Below are positions 29,905 to 37,382 of a stretch of 37,635 nucleotides of DNA, one piece after another. Position numbers and translations under genes: made by a program. The stretch is from Gammaproteobacteria bacterium (GTDB taxonomy: Bacteria; Pseudomonadota; Gammaproteobacteria; Pseudomonadales; Pseudomonadaceae). Position 1 is the first letter of the stretch. Each line of letters starts with the position of its first letter. The notes under the pieces were generated by a model that was not told the origin of the DNA, did no database searches, and worked only from the letters and a program-made list of their open reading frames with translations. The DNA lies in contig JAHJXZ010000177.1 in assembly GCA_018827205.1 (NCBI GenBank), forward strand, positions 1 through 37,635, given 5' to 3'.

Positions 29905-30720
29905 ATGTCACTGAACAAAGACACCCTCGAACTGATCATTGCCCAGGCCGTAGCGCTACAAGGCACAGTTTCGACGGCTACGCCCATTGCCACGCTGCCC
30001 GCCAACGTCAGCATCCACAACCTGGAGAAATTCCAGCTGGAGCGCTCACGCTTTCGTGGTGCCCTGACCACCAACAGCCTGACCGACTTCGCCAACTACG
30101 TAACCGCGCGCAACGGCAAAGCCGCTAAGGGCTTCATCAATCAAGACGCCATGTCCTGTGATGTGTTTTTCAACCTGGGCGACGAAGCCGCGCCCGGCCA
30201 CGCCGACGACACCGCCACCCTCAAACTCAAACCCACTGCAGCCTACACAGCCCTTTGCCAATTGGCCGGCAAAAAGCTGACCCAGAAAGAACTGGCTGAG
30301 TGGATGGAAGACTGGCGCGCCAACCTCACCGCTGTTGATTCGGCCGATGCCACGCTGAGCATCGTTCAAGCCATCGCTGCCGTGCGCAACATCACCATCA
30401 AGGCAAGCGCGGAACGCACTTCGGTAGAGGGCAACTTCGCCTCCAACCGCAGCGCCATGGATGCCATCGAAGCCGCCAGCCAGGACACCCTGCCCGCCAA
30501 GTTGCACTTCAACATCGTGCCGTATGAGGGCCTCGGTCAGCGCGTCTTCACCCTTGCCATAAGCGTACTCACCGGCGAGGACAAACCCGCGCTCAAGCCT
30601 CGCTGGGTAGGCGAAGAGCTGCAACGCGAGGAAGTCGCCAAAGAGTTCAAAACAGTCCTGGCGAAAGAAGTTGGCGGCAGCGCCACTCTGCTGCTTGGCA
30701 GCTTCAACGCCGGCAACTAA
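29905..30720 (+). CDS. DUF2303 / YfdQ family protein
   Basis: The 271-residue product matches YfdQ closely in pattern: NLEKFQLERSRFRGALTTNSL, TDFANYVTARNG, FFNLGDEAAPGHADDTATLK, KPTAAYTALCQLAGKKLTQK and LAEWMEDWRANL. The family is widespread in temperate phages of Gram-negative bacteria; its role is unknown to me. AAGGAA lies upstream of the ATG at 29905. It is followed by a hairpin and the membrane-anchored gene, then by a YfdR-like gene, so the yfdP-Q-R order is kept with two insertions. Confidence 0.88.
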   Translation: MSLNKDTLELIIAQAVALQGTVSTATPIATLPANVSIHNLEKFQLERSRFRGALTTNSLTDFANYVTARNGKAAKGFINQDAMSCDVFFNLGDEAAPGHADDTATLKLKPTAAYTALCQLAGKKLTQKELAEWMEDWRANLTAVDSADATLSIVQAIAAVRNITIKASAERTSVEGNFASNRSAMDAIEAASQDTLPAKLHFNIVPYEGLGQRVFTLAISVLTGEDKPALKPRWVGEELQREEVAKEFKTVLAKEVGGSATLLLGSFNAGN

Positions 30721-30732
30721 ACACACCCAAGC

Positions 30733-30755
30733 CTGCCGGCCTTACCAGCCGGCAG
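30733..30755 (+). promoter_or_regulatory. Perfect 8-bp stem-loop in the gap after the YfdQ-like gene
   Basis: CTGCCGGC pairs with GCCGGCAG across a 7-base loop. No T-run follows, so it is not a plain terminator. It lies 21 bases before the next start codon and may mark an RNA processing or attenuation point inside the early operon. Confidence 0.5.
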
Positions 30756-30775
30756 CAACTCAAGAGGCACAGCAC

Positions 30776-31294
30776 ATGTCGAACATCATCGCGATTCAAA
30801 TCATCGCCGCATTGGCAGTCATCGCCCTACTGGGCCTGGCTGTTTGGGCATACCGGGCAGCGCAAAAAGCCCAGGTCAAAGGCTACGACCAAGGCTATGA
30901 CGACGCCAAGCGTGGCCACGAATCCCGCATTGCCGCCAAGCAGGAAGAGGTTGAGCAACTGCAGCGCAAGTTGGGCAAGCAGCACATCGCCCACATGCTG
31001 CAGGTCGAGTCGATCATGCAAGACGCCGACACTCGCGTAGCCATCTACTCGCGTCGCGCCAACCCCTTCAACCATGAAGACCGCATCACCCTGCAGGCAG
31101 CAGCCAACCAGCTAGACGTAGCCGCCAACACCTACTCCGGCTTGCAGGCCGGCGACCAAGTGCGTTTCGCCCGCCAAATGCAGCAGCGCCTGCTTAACCT
31201 CGCAGAGCGCTTGGACGTAGCCCTAAAGGCCATGGACCAGCAAGCAATGCAGCACACAGCGACTGGCACAGCAGACAGCAAGGCGGCCGCGTAA
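30776..31294 (+). CDS. Membrane-anchored coiled-coil protein, unknown
   Basis: The 172-residue product starts MSNIIAIQIIAALAVIALLG and has one N-terminal membrane helix (about 4-25). KGYDQGYDDAKRGHESRIAA and a charged coiled coil (about 45-80) follow, then a helical rest ending in an Ala-rich tail. The arrangement resembles i-spanins, but it lies in the early operon, far from the lysis genes, so a lysis role is doubtful. The ATG is fixed by the repeated leader with AAGAGG. Its stop overlaps the next ATG. Function unknown; an early inner-membrane protein might act on host envelope or on superinfecting phage. Confidence 0.65.
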   Translation: MSNIIAIQIIAALAVIALLGLAVWAYRAAQKAQVKGYDQGYDDAKRGHESRIAAKQEEVEQLQRKLGKQHIAHMLQVESIMQDADTRVAIYSRRANPFNHEDRITLQAAANQLDVAANTYSGLQAGDQVRFARQMQQRLLNLAERLDVALKAMDQQAMQHTATGTADSKAAA

Positions 31295-31509
31295 TGGAAA
31301 CCACAGTTGCTACACCCAGCGACCTGCTGCGCGCCCGGGCGGCGCACATGGACAACCTCCAGCGCCTGCGCCACGCCATGCCAACCCTTAGCGCGCCTCT
31401 GACCCAGCGCGCAGAAAACACCATGGCAAACCTCATGCAGCAGGTTTACGAAATCGACGAACAGCTGCGCATCAAAGGCAAAAAGCCGGATCAGTGGGGT
31501 GCCGCATGA
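31294..31509 (+). CDS. Small helical early protein, unknown
   Basis: The 71-residue product starts METTVATPSDLLRARAAHMD and is helical throughout, with LMQQVYEIDEQLRIKGKKPD near the end. It overlaps its neighbours on both sides, by 1 base upstream and as ATGA downstream, which supports it as a real gene. No family recognised. Confidence 0.6.
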   Translation: METTVATPSDLLRARAAHMDNLQRLRHAMPTLSAPLTQRAENTMANLMQQVYEIDEQLRIKGKKPDQWGAA

Positions 31510-32081
31510 CCTTCATCATCACCCGCAGCGGCCAGAAGTTCGACCTGGCCAACCCAACCGCCGCCATGGTGCACCCGGCCGATATCGCCCACAGCCTGAG
31601 CATGCAATGCCGCTTCAACGGCCACACCATCGACTTCTACAGCGTGGCCCAACACTGCTGCCTGGTGGCTGATCTGGTACCGGAAGAGCACCAACTGGCC
31701 GCCCTACTGCACGACGCAACCGAGGCATACGTGGGCGACATGGTGCGCCCACTCAAAGAGGGCATGCGTAACCACGCACACGCCATTGGCGAGGTTTGTA
31801 TCTACGCGCTCACTGAAGAGCGCGTATGGCAAGCCATCTGCCAGCGCTTCGACCTCAACCACGTCCTGCCAGCCAGCGTTAAACACGCCGATCTAGTTGC
31901 CCTGGCCACCGAGAAGCGCGACCTAATGCCAGCGCACCCAGAGCCATGGGCCTGCCTGGACGGCATCACACCGGCTCCAGATCAGATCCATTCATGGGCA
32001 CCCGCCACAGCAGCCATCCACTACCAGGCGCGCCTGCTGCAACTGCTGGCCACCACACACCGCGCGAGGGCATCGGCATGA
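31506..32081 (+). CDS. HD-domain phosphohydrolase, YfdR-like (5'-deoxynucleotidase type)
   Basis: The 191-residue product starts MTFIITRSGQKFDLANPTAA and matches YfdR: HPADIAHSLSMQCRFNGHT, IDFYSVAQHCCLVADLVP, and AALLHDATEAYVGDMVRPLK, which holds the HD pair. Later come SVKHADLVALATEKRDLMPA. HD residues bind a divalent metal; family members remove phosphate from dNMPs. That would favour recycling or removal of unwanted nucleotides during phage DNA synthesis, next to a dNMP kinase gene. The ATG overlaps the previous stop; a longer frame start at 31494 is not needed. Confidence 0.88.
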   Translation: MTFIITRSGQKFDLANPTAAMVHPADIAHSLSMQCRFNGHTIDFYSVAQHCCLVADLVPEEHQLAALLHDATEAYVGDMVRPLKEGMRNHAHAIGEVCIYALTEERVWQAICQRFDLNHVLPASVKHADLVALATEKRDLMPAHPEPWACLDGITPAPDQIHSWAPATAAIHYQARLLQLLATTHRARASA

Positions 32082-32689
32082 CTACCGCACACGACCCAAT
32101 GAAGGAAGTCATCACCCTGCACGGGCTGGGCTTTATACAGGTCCAGTTGCAGGCCAACCAGCGCCTGCACGTGTGGCACCCGGCATTGCCACGCCGCCGC
32201 TGCTTCGAACACTCGGCGATTCACAACCACCGCTTCAATTTCACTTCCCGCGTGCTCATCGGCCAGCAGATCAACATCAAATTCAAGGCAATTGATGCTG
32301 ATGAAGACACCGCCACCCACCTTCTATACCTGCATGAAGGCCCCAGAACTGCAAATGGCGGCAGACCCTGGACACCAAACGCTCCAGTCGCAATGTTTGA
32401 GCACAACCGCAACGTGATCGATGCCGGCACGGAATACGACATGTGGGCCTATGACTTCCACCGTACTGAGCCAGGCGGCGATGGGCGCGTGGCCACGCTC
32501 ATGACCAAAACAGGGGAAGGCAAGCACGGCGCAATGTCGAGCTGCCGCATTGGTATAGAACCCGATACAGACTTCGACCGCTTCCAACTTCCACCAGCAG
32601 AGCTGTGGGGCTTCGTAGTGGACGTGCTCGGCGGCAAACCGCTGTCCCTGCTAGCAGCGGCAGCAGCAAACGGTGGGGAGCACTACTGA
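32078..32689 (+). CDS. Cupin-like unknown protein
   Basis: The 203-residue product starts MTTAHDPMKEVITLHGLGFI. It has strands separated by His-rich turns: LHVWHPALPRRRCFEHSAIH, NHRFNFTSRVLIGQQINI, and later TEYDMWAYDFHRTEPGGDG. HxxIHNHRFxF followed by G and a distant YDFHRT is the kind of pattern seen in metal-binding cupins. The fold and any enzymatic role are guesses. It overlaps the YfdR-like gene by 4 bases and its neighbour by 1. Confidence 0.6.
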   Translation: MTTAHDPMKEVITLHGLGFIQVQLQANQRLHVWHPALPRRRCFEHSAIHNHRFNFTSRVLIGQQINIKFKAIDADEDTATHLLYLHEGPRTANGGRPWTPNAPVAMFEHNRNVIDAGTEYDMWAYDFHRTEPGGDGRVATLMTKTGEGKHGAMSSCRIGIEPDTDFDRFQLPPAELWGFVVDVLGGKPLSLLAAAAANGGEHY

Positions 32690-33393
32690 TGAGCATTGAA
32701 GTGAAAGTCTCTCTGGAGTGGCTCAAGCAAGTACACCGCGATCTGGACGCCTGCCAAAAAGTTATCTGGCTGGCAGGCTGCCGCCCGCAGGTGCCCGGCG
32801 GCTTTGATCCTGCCTATGTCACCGGCGCCCAAGCGCGCCTGCAAGAAATCGATGCACTTATCGCTACCGGTCAGCAGCTGGAATCAACGCAGGCCGCTCA
32901 GAACGACCACGACCTTTCCCACTGGGCGTCCAGCCTGAAGTGCACCTGGCCAGTTGAGCCTTTAGACCCTGAAGGCGCCTGGATGATTGGCTCGATAGAC
33001 GATCACGGCGATGGCGACAAAACGCACTACCCCGTGATCACGGTCGAGGCCGATCAGTACGACGCACCTGGTGACTCCGAGAAAATTGCCAAGGCTCTGA
33101 GCGCGCTGTGGCAGCGGGCTTTTTCTGATGCATCACCAGAAGCTAAACCGGCTCTACCCCCGATGAACGAAGCCCTGCTCTACATCTTGGGCCGCCCAAA
33201 TTTCATGTGCTACGGCGTAGCACAATCACTGCGCAAACTCGGCCACTCAATCCCTAATAAAACCGAGGATGAGCAGGCACACGTAATCCACTGGATGCTA
33301 AACAGCTACCTGCTGCACGGCGAAGGTTGGCTTGGTGCCTGCAACACTGAAATTGCGTCGCTTAACCCCACCGCGGGGCCGACCAATGAATAA
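32689..33393 (+). CDS. Unknown early protein, two-part
   Basis: The 234-residue product starts MSIEVKVSLEWLKQVHRDLD. The N-terminal part (about 1-70) is a helical hairpin with LQEIDALIATGQQLEST. The middle has WPVEPLDPEGAWMIGSIDDH and a DGDKTHYPVITVEADQYDAP strand block. The C-terminal part (about 155-225) is a separate helical unit, LPPMNEALLYILGRPNFMCY with GHSIPNKTEDEQAHVIHWML. The last looks like a small phage domain that often stands alone, so this may be a fusion. It overlaps the methyltransferase gene by 8 bases. Function unknown. Confidence 0.6.
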   Translation: MSIEVKVSLEWLKQVHRDLDACQKVIWLAGCRPQVPGGFDPAYVTGAQARLQEIDALIATGQQLESTQAAQNDHDLSHWASSLKCTWPVEPLDPEGAWMIGSIDDHGDGDKTHYPVITVEADQYDAPGDSEKIAKALSALWQRAFSDASPEAKPALPPMNEALLYILGRPNFMCYGVAQSLRKLGHSIPNKTEDEQAHVIHWMLNSYLLHGEGWLGACNTEIASLNPTAGPTNE

Positions 33394-35173
33394 CCTCTAC
33401 CGTATCCACCCCCAGCCCAGCTTCAACTTTGGTGGCCTGGTGATCGATAACTTCGCCGGCGGCGGCGGCGCTTCCACCGGCATAGAAATGGCCATTGGCC
33501 GGCCGGTTGATATCGCCATCAACCACGACCCCGAAGCCATCGCCATGCACGAAATCAACCACCCGCACACCAAGCACTACTGCGAATCGGTGTGGGAGGT
33601 GGACCCGCGCGAAATCACTGGCGGCCGCCCGGTCGACCTGTGCTGGTTCAGCCCGGACTGCAAGCACTTCTCCAAGGCCAAGGGCGGCAAGCCGGTGAAG
33701 AAGGAGATACGCGGCCTGGCCTGGGTGGCCATCCGCTACGCTGCCACCGTTCGCCCGCGCGTCATCATGCTGGAGAACGTCGAGGAGTTTGTGACCTGGG
33801 GCCCCATCACCGTCGACGGCCGCCCATGCCCGAAGAACAAAGGCCGCACCTTCAACAGCTTCGTCAATGCCCTGCGCCGCCACGGCTACCAGGTGGAATG
33901 GAAAGAGCTGCGCGCCAACGTCTACGGCACCGCCACCATCCGCAAGCGTCTGTTTCTGATTGCACGCTGTGACGGCCTGCCGATTGTTTGGCCCGAGGCT
34001 ACCCACGCCCCGCACCAAAGCCCGGCAGTTAAGGCCAAGCAAGCCAAGCCGCAACGCCTGGCGGCGGACATAATCGACTGGTCACTGCCGTGCCCTTCGA
34101 TCTTCACCCGCAAAAAGCCACTGGCCGAAGCAACCCTGCGCCGGATTGCGCGCGGCATTCAGCGTTATGTGATCGACGCCGCCGAGCCCTTCATCGTCAA
34201 GGTCAACCATGGCTACGACTACTTCCGTGGGCAAAGCCTTGGCGAGCCCCTTCAAACCATCACCAGCAAACTCGGCAGCGCGCTGGTGGTACCCAAGCTG
34301 GCCCCCTTCATCACAGAGCACGCCAACGGCAGTACCCAGCGCAACATGCCGGCCGACGAACCACTGCGCACTATCTGTGCCCAGGTAAAGGGCGGCCACT
34401 TTGCGGTTGTAGCGCCAACCCTGGTGCAGGTTGGCTATGGAGAACGTAAGGGCCAGGCACCACGGGCACCAGGCCTGGACAAGCCACTGGGCACTATCGT
34501 CGCCGGCGGCGGCAAACATGCTCTGGTGGCGGCCTTCCTGGCCAAGCATTACGGCGGCAACTACACCGGCCCGGGCAGCGATCTGCGCGACCCGCTGTCC
34601 ACCGTCACCACGGTGGACCATAACGCTCTGGTGCTCGCCCACATCCAGCGCGACTACGGCAACAGCATCGGCCACCCCGCCACTGAACCACTCGGCACCA
34701 TTACAGCTGGCGGCGGGGGCAAAGCAGCACTGGTCGCCAGCAGCCTGATCAAGCTGCGCGGCACCTGCCGTGATGGCCAGCCAGTAACCGAACCGGCTGC
34801 CACCATCAGCGCCCAAGGCAACCACCTCGGCGAGGTACGCGCCTTCCTGCTCAAGTATTACGACACAGGCGTAGGCCAAAGCCTGGCCGAACCACTGCAC
34901 ACCATCACCACCAAAGACCGCATCGGCCTGGTGATGGTCAAAGGTGAGCCCTACCAGATCGTCGATATCGGCATGCGCATGCTCGAACCGCACGAACTCT
35001 ACGCGGCCCAGGGCTTCCCGGCCGACTACATCCACGACCGCACCGCCACCGGCAAACGCCTGAGCAAAGCCGCCCAAGTGCGCATGTGCGGCAACAGCGT
35101 CTGCCCACCCGTAGCAGCCGCACTGGTGCGCGCCAACCTGGTGGACCAGCAGAGCGGGGAGGAAGCGGCATGA
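33386..35173 (+). CDS. C5-cytosine DNA methyltransferase with internal repeats
   Basis: The 595-residue product methylates cytosine in DNA. Motif I is DNFAGGGGASTG (21-32), motif IV is FSPDCKHFSKAKGGKP with nucleophile Cys92 (PDC instead of the usual PC), motif VI is MLENVEEF (128-135) and motif VIII IRKRLFLIA (185-193). The C-terminus has GNSVCPPVAAAL (569-580) as motif X. Between 280 and 520, where the target-recognition domain should be, the motif xEPLxTIxxxxxxALV is repeated about seven times (near 287, 325, 366, 402, 434, 469, 502). Probably protects phage DNA from host restriction. No cognate nuclease gene is seen. The ATG overlaps the previous gene by 8 bases. Confidence 0.9.
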   Translation: MNNLYRIHPQPSFNFGGLVIDNFAGGGGASTGIEMAIGRPVDIAINHDPEAIAMHEINHPHTKHYCESVWEVDPREITGGRPVDLCWFSPDCKHFSKAKGGKPVKKEIRGLAWVAIRYAATVRPRVIMLENVEEFVTWGPITVDGRPCPKNKGRTFNSFVNALRRHGYQVEWKELRANVYGTATIRKRLFLIARCDGLPIVWPEATHAPHQSPAVKAKQAKPQRLAADIIDWSLPCPSIFTRKKPLAEATLRRIARGIQRYVIDAAEPFIVKVNHGYDYFRGQSLGEPLQTITSKLGSALVVPKLAPFITEHANGSTQRNMPADEPLRTICAQVKGGHFAVVAPTLVQVGYGERKGQAPRAPGLDKPLGTIVAGGGKHALVAAFLAKHYGGNYTGPGSDLRDPLSTVTTVDHNALVLAHIQRDYGNSIGHPATEPLGTITAGGGGKAALVASSLIKLRGTCRDGQPVTEPAATISAQGNHLGEVRAFLLKYYDTGVGQSLAEPLHTITTKDRIGLVMVKGEPYQIVDIGMRMLEPHELYAAQGFPADYIHDRTATGKRLSKAAQVRMCGNSVCPPVAAALVRANLVDQQSGEEAA

Positions 35174-35469
35174 CCTGCACCATATTCCACAGCACCGAGC
35201 TGCCTCCAGGCCGGGGCGCACAGGTCAAAGGCTCCCTGCCGCGCAGGCGGGTGCGCTGGTCAGTCGAATACCTGATCAAAACCCCAGATGGCCGCACCCT
35301 GATCGAGTCCACAAAGACTATCCAGGCCGCTACCAGCGAAGAGCTGTACCCAATCATGGACGCCACCATTGACGAACTCGGCAACGAAGCCGGCGGCATA
35401 GCCACCTTCGTCAGCTGGCGTGCAACCGCCCACGGCGGCAAGAAGAAACAGAAGCGAGGTAAGCGCTGA
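35170..35469 (+). CDS. Small protein after the methyltransferase, unknown
   Basis: The 99-residue product starts MTCTIFHSTELPPGRGAQVK and has strand-rich RVRWSVEYLIKTPDGRTLIE, a helix SEELYPIMDATIDELGNEAG and a basic tail (KKKQKRGKR). The basic tail suggests nucleic-acid binding. It overlaps the methyltransferase stop as ATGA and the next gene by 1 base, so all three are probably made together. Confidence 0.62.
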   Translation: MTCTIFHSTELPPGRGAQVKGSLPRRRVRWSVEYLIKTPDGRTLIESTKTIQAATSEELYPIMDATIDELGNEAGGIATFVSWRATAHGGKKKQKRGKR

Positions 35470-35741
35470 TGAAGAACTCAGTACCCAACCCACCGCTGCT
35501 GGCATGCAGCGTCAGCGCAACTATCAGCACTGGCTTCACTGCCAAAACGGCGACTGGCAAGCCTGCCCGGCTGGCCATCATTGACGAAGCCGGCAACGTC
35601 ATCGAGGCAGGCCCGAGCGTTGCGTGGGCTGCCTGGCGCGTATGCATCGAAGCTCAGGAAAACTTCTGGCAAGGCCAAGGGCACCTGGTGGTGCACGCTG
35701 GGCCTCCAACAGAGCAACAGGCAGCCGACAAGGCTGCCTGA
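35469..35741 (+). CDS. Last early-operon protein, unknown
   Basis: The 90-residue product starts MKNSVPNPPLLACSVSATIS. KPARLAIIDEAGNVIEAGPS forms a strand pair around a DEAGNVI turn, followed by a helix AAWRVCIEAQENFWQGQGHL. The coding end forms a perfect hairpin (35718-35740). Its TGA abuts the integrase stop codon on the other strand. No family recognised. Confidence 0.58.
   Translation: MKNSVPNPPLLACSVSATISTGFTAKTATGKPARLAIIDEAGNVIEAGPSVAWAAWRVCIEAQENFWQGQGHLVVHAGPPTEQQAADKAA
35718..35740. terminator. Hairpin at the convergent ends of the early operon and integrase
   Basis: CAGGCAGCC pairs perfectly with GGCTGCCTG across 5 bases, overlapping the last codons of the early operon. No clear T-run follows on either strand, so termination would be weak or factor-dependent. 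It sits where opposing transcripts meet. Confidence 0.45.
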
Positions 35742-37382
35742 TCACCCACCCCGGTCGGTGCGGGAAACCCACGCGCCAGACCGGCGATCCACTTCCAACA
35801 TCACCCGCTGACCGGAACGCGAAACAAGCAAGACGGCAATCGTCTTGCCGTCCGGATCCGGCACCAGGCCGCGCATGTACACCACTATCCGGCTGAAGGT
35901 ATCTAACACTAGCTGCCGCAGCTGTTCGCGCACCGGGCTGTAGATGTCACCCGCCTCAGCCGTCAGCTTCGCCCATTGCTCCGCCGCAGCAGGCGTTCTT
36001 CCTGTACCGTGCGCACCCTGCTCACGCCCAAGCTGTTCAATCTCGAGCTGCAGGGTCTTCAATTCGGCCTCTAGCTCTCGTGCCTTGCGCACAAATGCCA
36101 GTGGTGCAGCGCCCTGGTCGTCGGCCAACAGGGCTTCAGTCACCCGCGTCAATTGCCTCTCGACTTCACCATGCTTCCGCCGTGCTGCCTGCAATCGCTT
36201 CTGCAGCACCTGGCCATCGTCTACAGGCTCCATCAGGCGAGTGAGGTTCATCTGGTCAGAGCAATAGGACAGCACCGCCGTCTCAACCGGTACCGAGCTG
36301 CAGCTCGCCCCCGCGCATCCAAGCCCACTGGAATAGGAAACACAGTGCAGGCGCCGGTGACCATCAGCGAGGGTGCCATCTTTGCGCGCGCGACCAACCA
36401 GGTTCTGTGCGACCAGAGCCGTGCCGCAGTAGCCACAGTAGGTCATGCCGACACCCGTAACGATGCCGACGATATCGCTTGCACCGCGCCGGCCGTGGCG
36501 CACAGCGTTGGAGGACTCCAGCTCACTGAACTCCTCGTCGCTCATCAGCCGGGGGTAATAGTCCTCAAGAACATAGTCTTCGCCATCAACACTTATGCGC
36601 TTGGCCCCGCGCAATGCCGGCAGCTTCACCAGTCGATACAGCTGCTGGCCTGCCATCGGCCGGCCAGATAGGGACATACCGCTTTCAGCCATTTTGCGAG
36701 CAGCCCGGGTAGCGCCATCGCCCTGCCGGTAAAGTTCAATTGCATAGCGCACTGCCGCGACACGCTCAGGGATCAACTGCCAGGCACTGCCATCCCAGCG
36801 TAACCAGCTCGGGTCATTGCCATTACGGATAAGCCCTCGGTAGGTACCGGCTACCCAGCCATCACACAGTCGCCGGATCGAGGCCTTGACGCGCTTGCTC
36901 TTTGTGTCCGATTCCTCATGCGCGCGGATCATCACCAGCAGCGAGTACACCAAATCCATAGGCTGGCTCTTGAGCCCCGCCCGGTTGTACTCCCGGCCGT
37001 CGCTGGCCGTCACCACGGTGATGCCGGCATTGATGATCTGCGCAAGCTGCGCCTGCGCCTGCAAAGGCTCCGCCCGACTGAGGCGGTCAAGCCCTTCAAC
37101 AATTAGCACCGAGCCCTCAGGAATTCGGCCCTCGTCGACAGCAAGCAGGAACGCACCAAGCGCGCCCTGTTTGATATGGCGCTGATGGTAGGCAGACAAC
37201 CCCTCGTCACGCAGCGACAGGGACTCATCAAGCACTAACCCCCGATCAGCCGCCCAGCGCTGCGCGTACAATAACTGACGGTCGGCGCTACTGCCGGTCG
37301 ATTGCCGTGGATCGGAAAACCGAAGATAGCTGTATACTCGCGCGCTAATTTTTGCTCTCCCGTGAATAGCCCATGACCACAT
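35742..37382 (-). CDS. Large serine recombinase (integrase)
   Basis: The frame of 546 codons encodes a phage integrase of the large serine type. The catalytic domain begins [20 protein letters not shown] with Ser23 as nucleophile in this numbering, and continues [11 protein letters not shown] and [12 protein letters not shown]. The recombinase domain is about 190-290 ([20 protein letters not shown]). A zinc ribbon has CGYCGTALV and [17 protein letters not shown] coiled coil is about 390-460. The only conventional in-frame start is the ATG at 37382, inside rimO. A likely native start would be near codons 11-15, where an ATT (37349-37347) follows GGGAG by 7 bases. It ends stop-to-stop with the early operon. 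Confidence 0.9.
   Translation of the reverse strand: MWSWAIHGRAKISARVYSYLRFSDPRQSTGSSADRQLLYAQRWAADRGLVLDESLSLRDEGLSAYHQRHIKQGALGAFLLAVDEGRIPEGSVLIVEGLDRLSRAEPLQAQAQLAQIINAGITVVTASDGREYNRAGLKSQPMDLVYSLLVMIRAHEESDTKSKRVKASIRRLCDGWVAGTYRGLIRNGNDPSWLRWDGSAWQLIPERVAAVRYAIELYRQGDGATRAARKMAESGMSLSGRPMAGQQLYRLVKLPALRGAKRISVDGEDYVLEDYYPRLMSDEEFSELESSNAVRHGRRGASDIVGIVTGVGMTYCGYCGTALVAQNLVGRARKDGTLADGHRRLHCVSYSSGLGCAGASCSSVPVETAVLSYCSDQMNLTRLMEPVDDGQVLQKRLQAARRKHGEVERQLTRVTEALLADDQGAAPLAFVRKARELEAELKTLQLEIEQLGREQGAHGTGRTPAAAEQWAKLTAEAGDIYSPVREQLRQLVLDTFSRIVVYMRGLVPDPDGKTIAVLLVSRSGQRVMLEVDRRSGAWVSRTDRGG
37320..37382. other. Right attachment-site region (attR) between integrase and rimO
   Basis: The integrase coding sequence is recognisable up to about codon 15 (37340), and rimO starts at 37373, so the phage-host join lies in or next to this stretch. 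Serine integrases recombine at a core of only a few bases, so it cannot be located without the left end or an empty site. On the rimO strand, TATACT (37333-37338) lies about 35 bases before the rimO ATG and could be its -10 box; it is formed by integrase codons. Confidence 0.6.

Larger units (their letters stand above)
1..37372. mobile_element. Temperate HK97-type siphovirus prophage, right-hand ~37.3 kb
   Basis: Gene order and content identify one prophage: holin-HNH-terminases-portal-protease-capsid-connectors-tail-fibres-lysis on the minus strand, a cro/cI switch, an early operon on the plus strand, and a serine integrase at the right edge. The only host gene visible is rimO, starting at 37373. 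The left attachment site and the rest of the spanin gene lie before position 1. All essential late genes appear intact, so the element may be inducible; that is inference. The exact right border cannot be set without the empty host site. Confidence 0.95.

Noticed and set aside
30776-31294. Second spanin-type lysis gene
   Set aside because: The anchor-plus-coiled-coil layout is similar, but it lies in the early operon between nucleotide-related genes and no endolysin or holin is near.
33362-34054. Open frame of 230 codons on the minus strand near the methyltransferase start
   Set aside because: Antisense to motifs I-VIII of the methyltransferase and to the end of the preceding gene, with no support of its own.
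34082-35221. Open frame of 379 codons on the minus strand across the methyltransferase
   Set aside because: Shadow of a clearly recognised gene; its His/Gly/Ala-rich composition and repeats merely mirror the methyltransferase repeats.
33386-35741. Complete restriction-modification system
   Set aside because: The two small genes after the methyltransferase show no nuclease motif and the methyltransferase has an orphan phage type.
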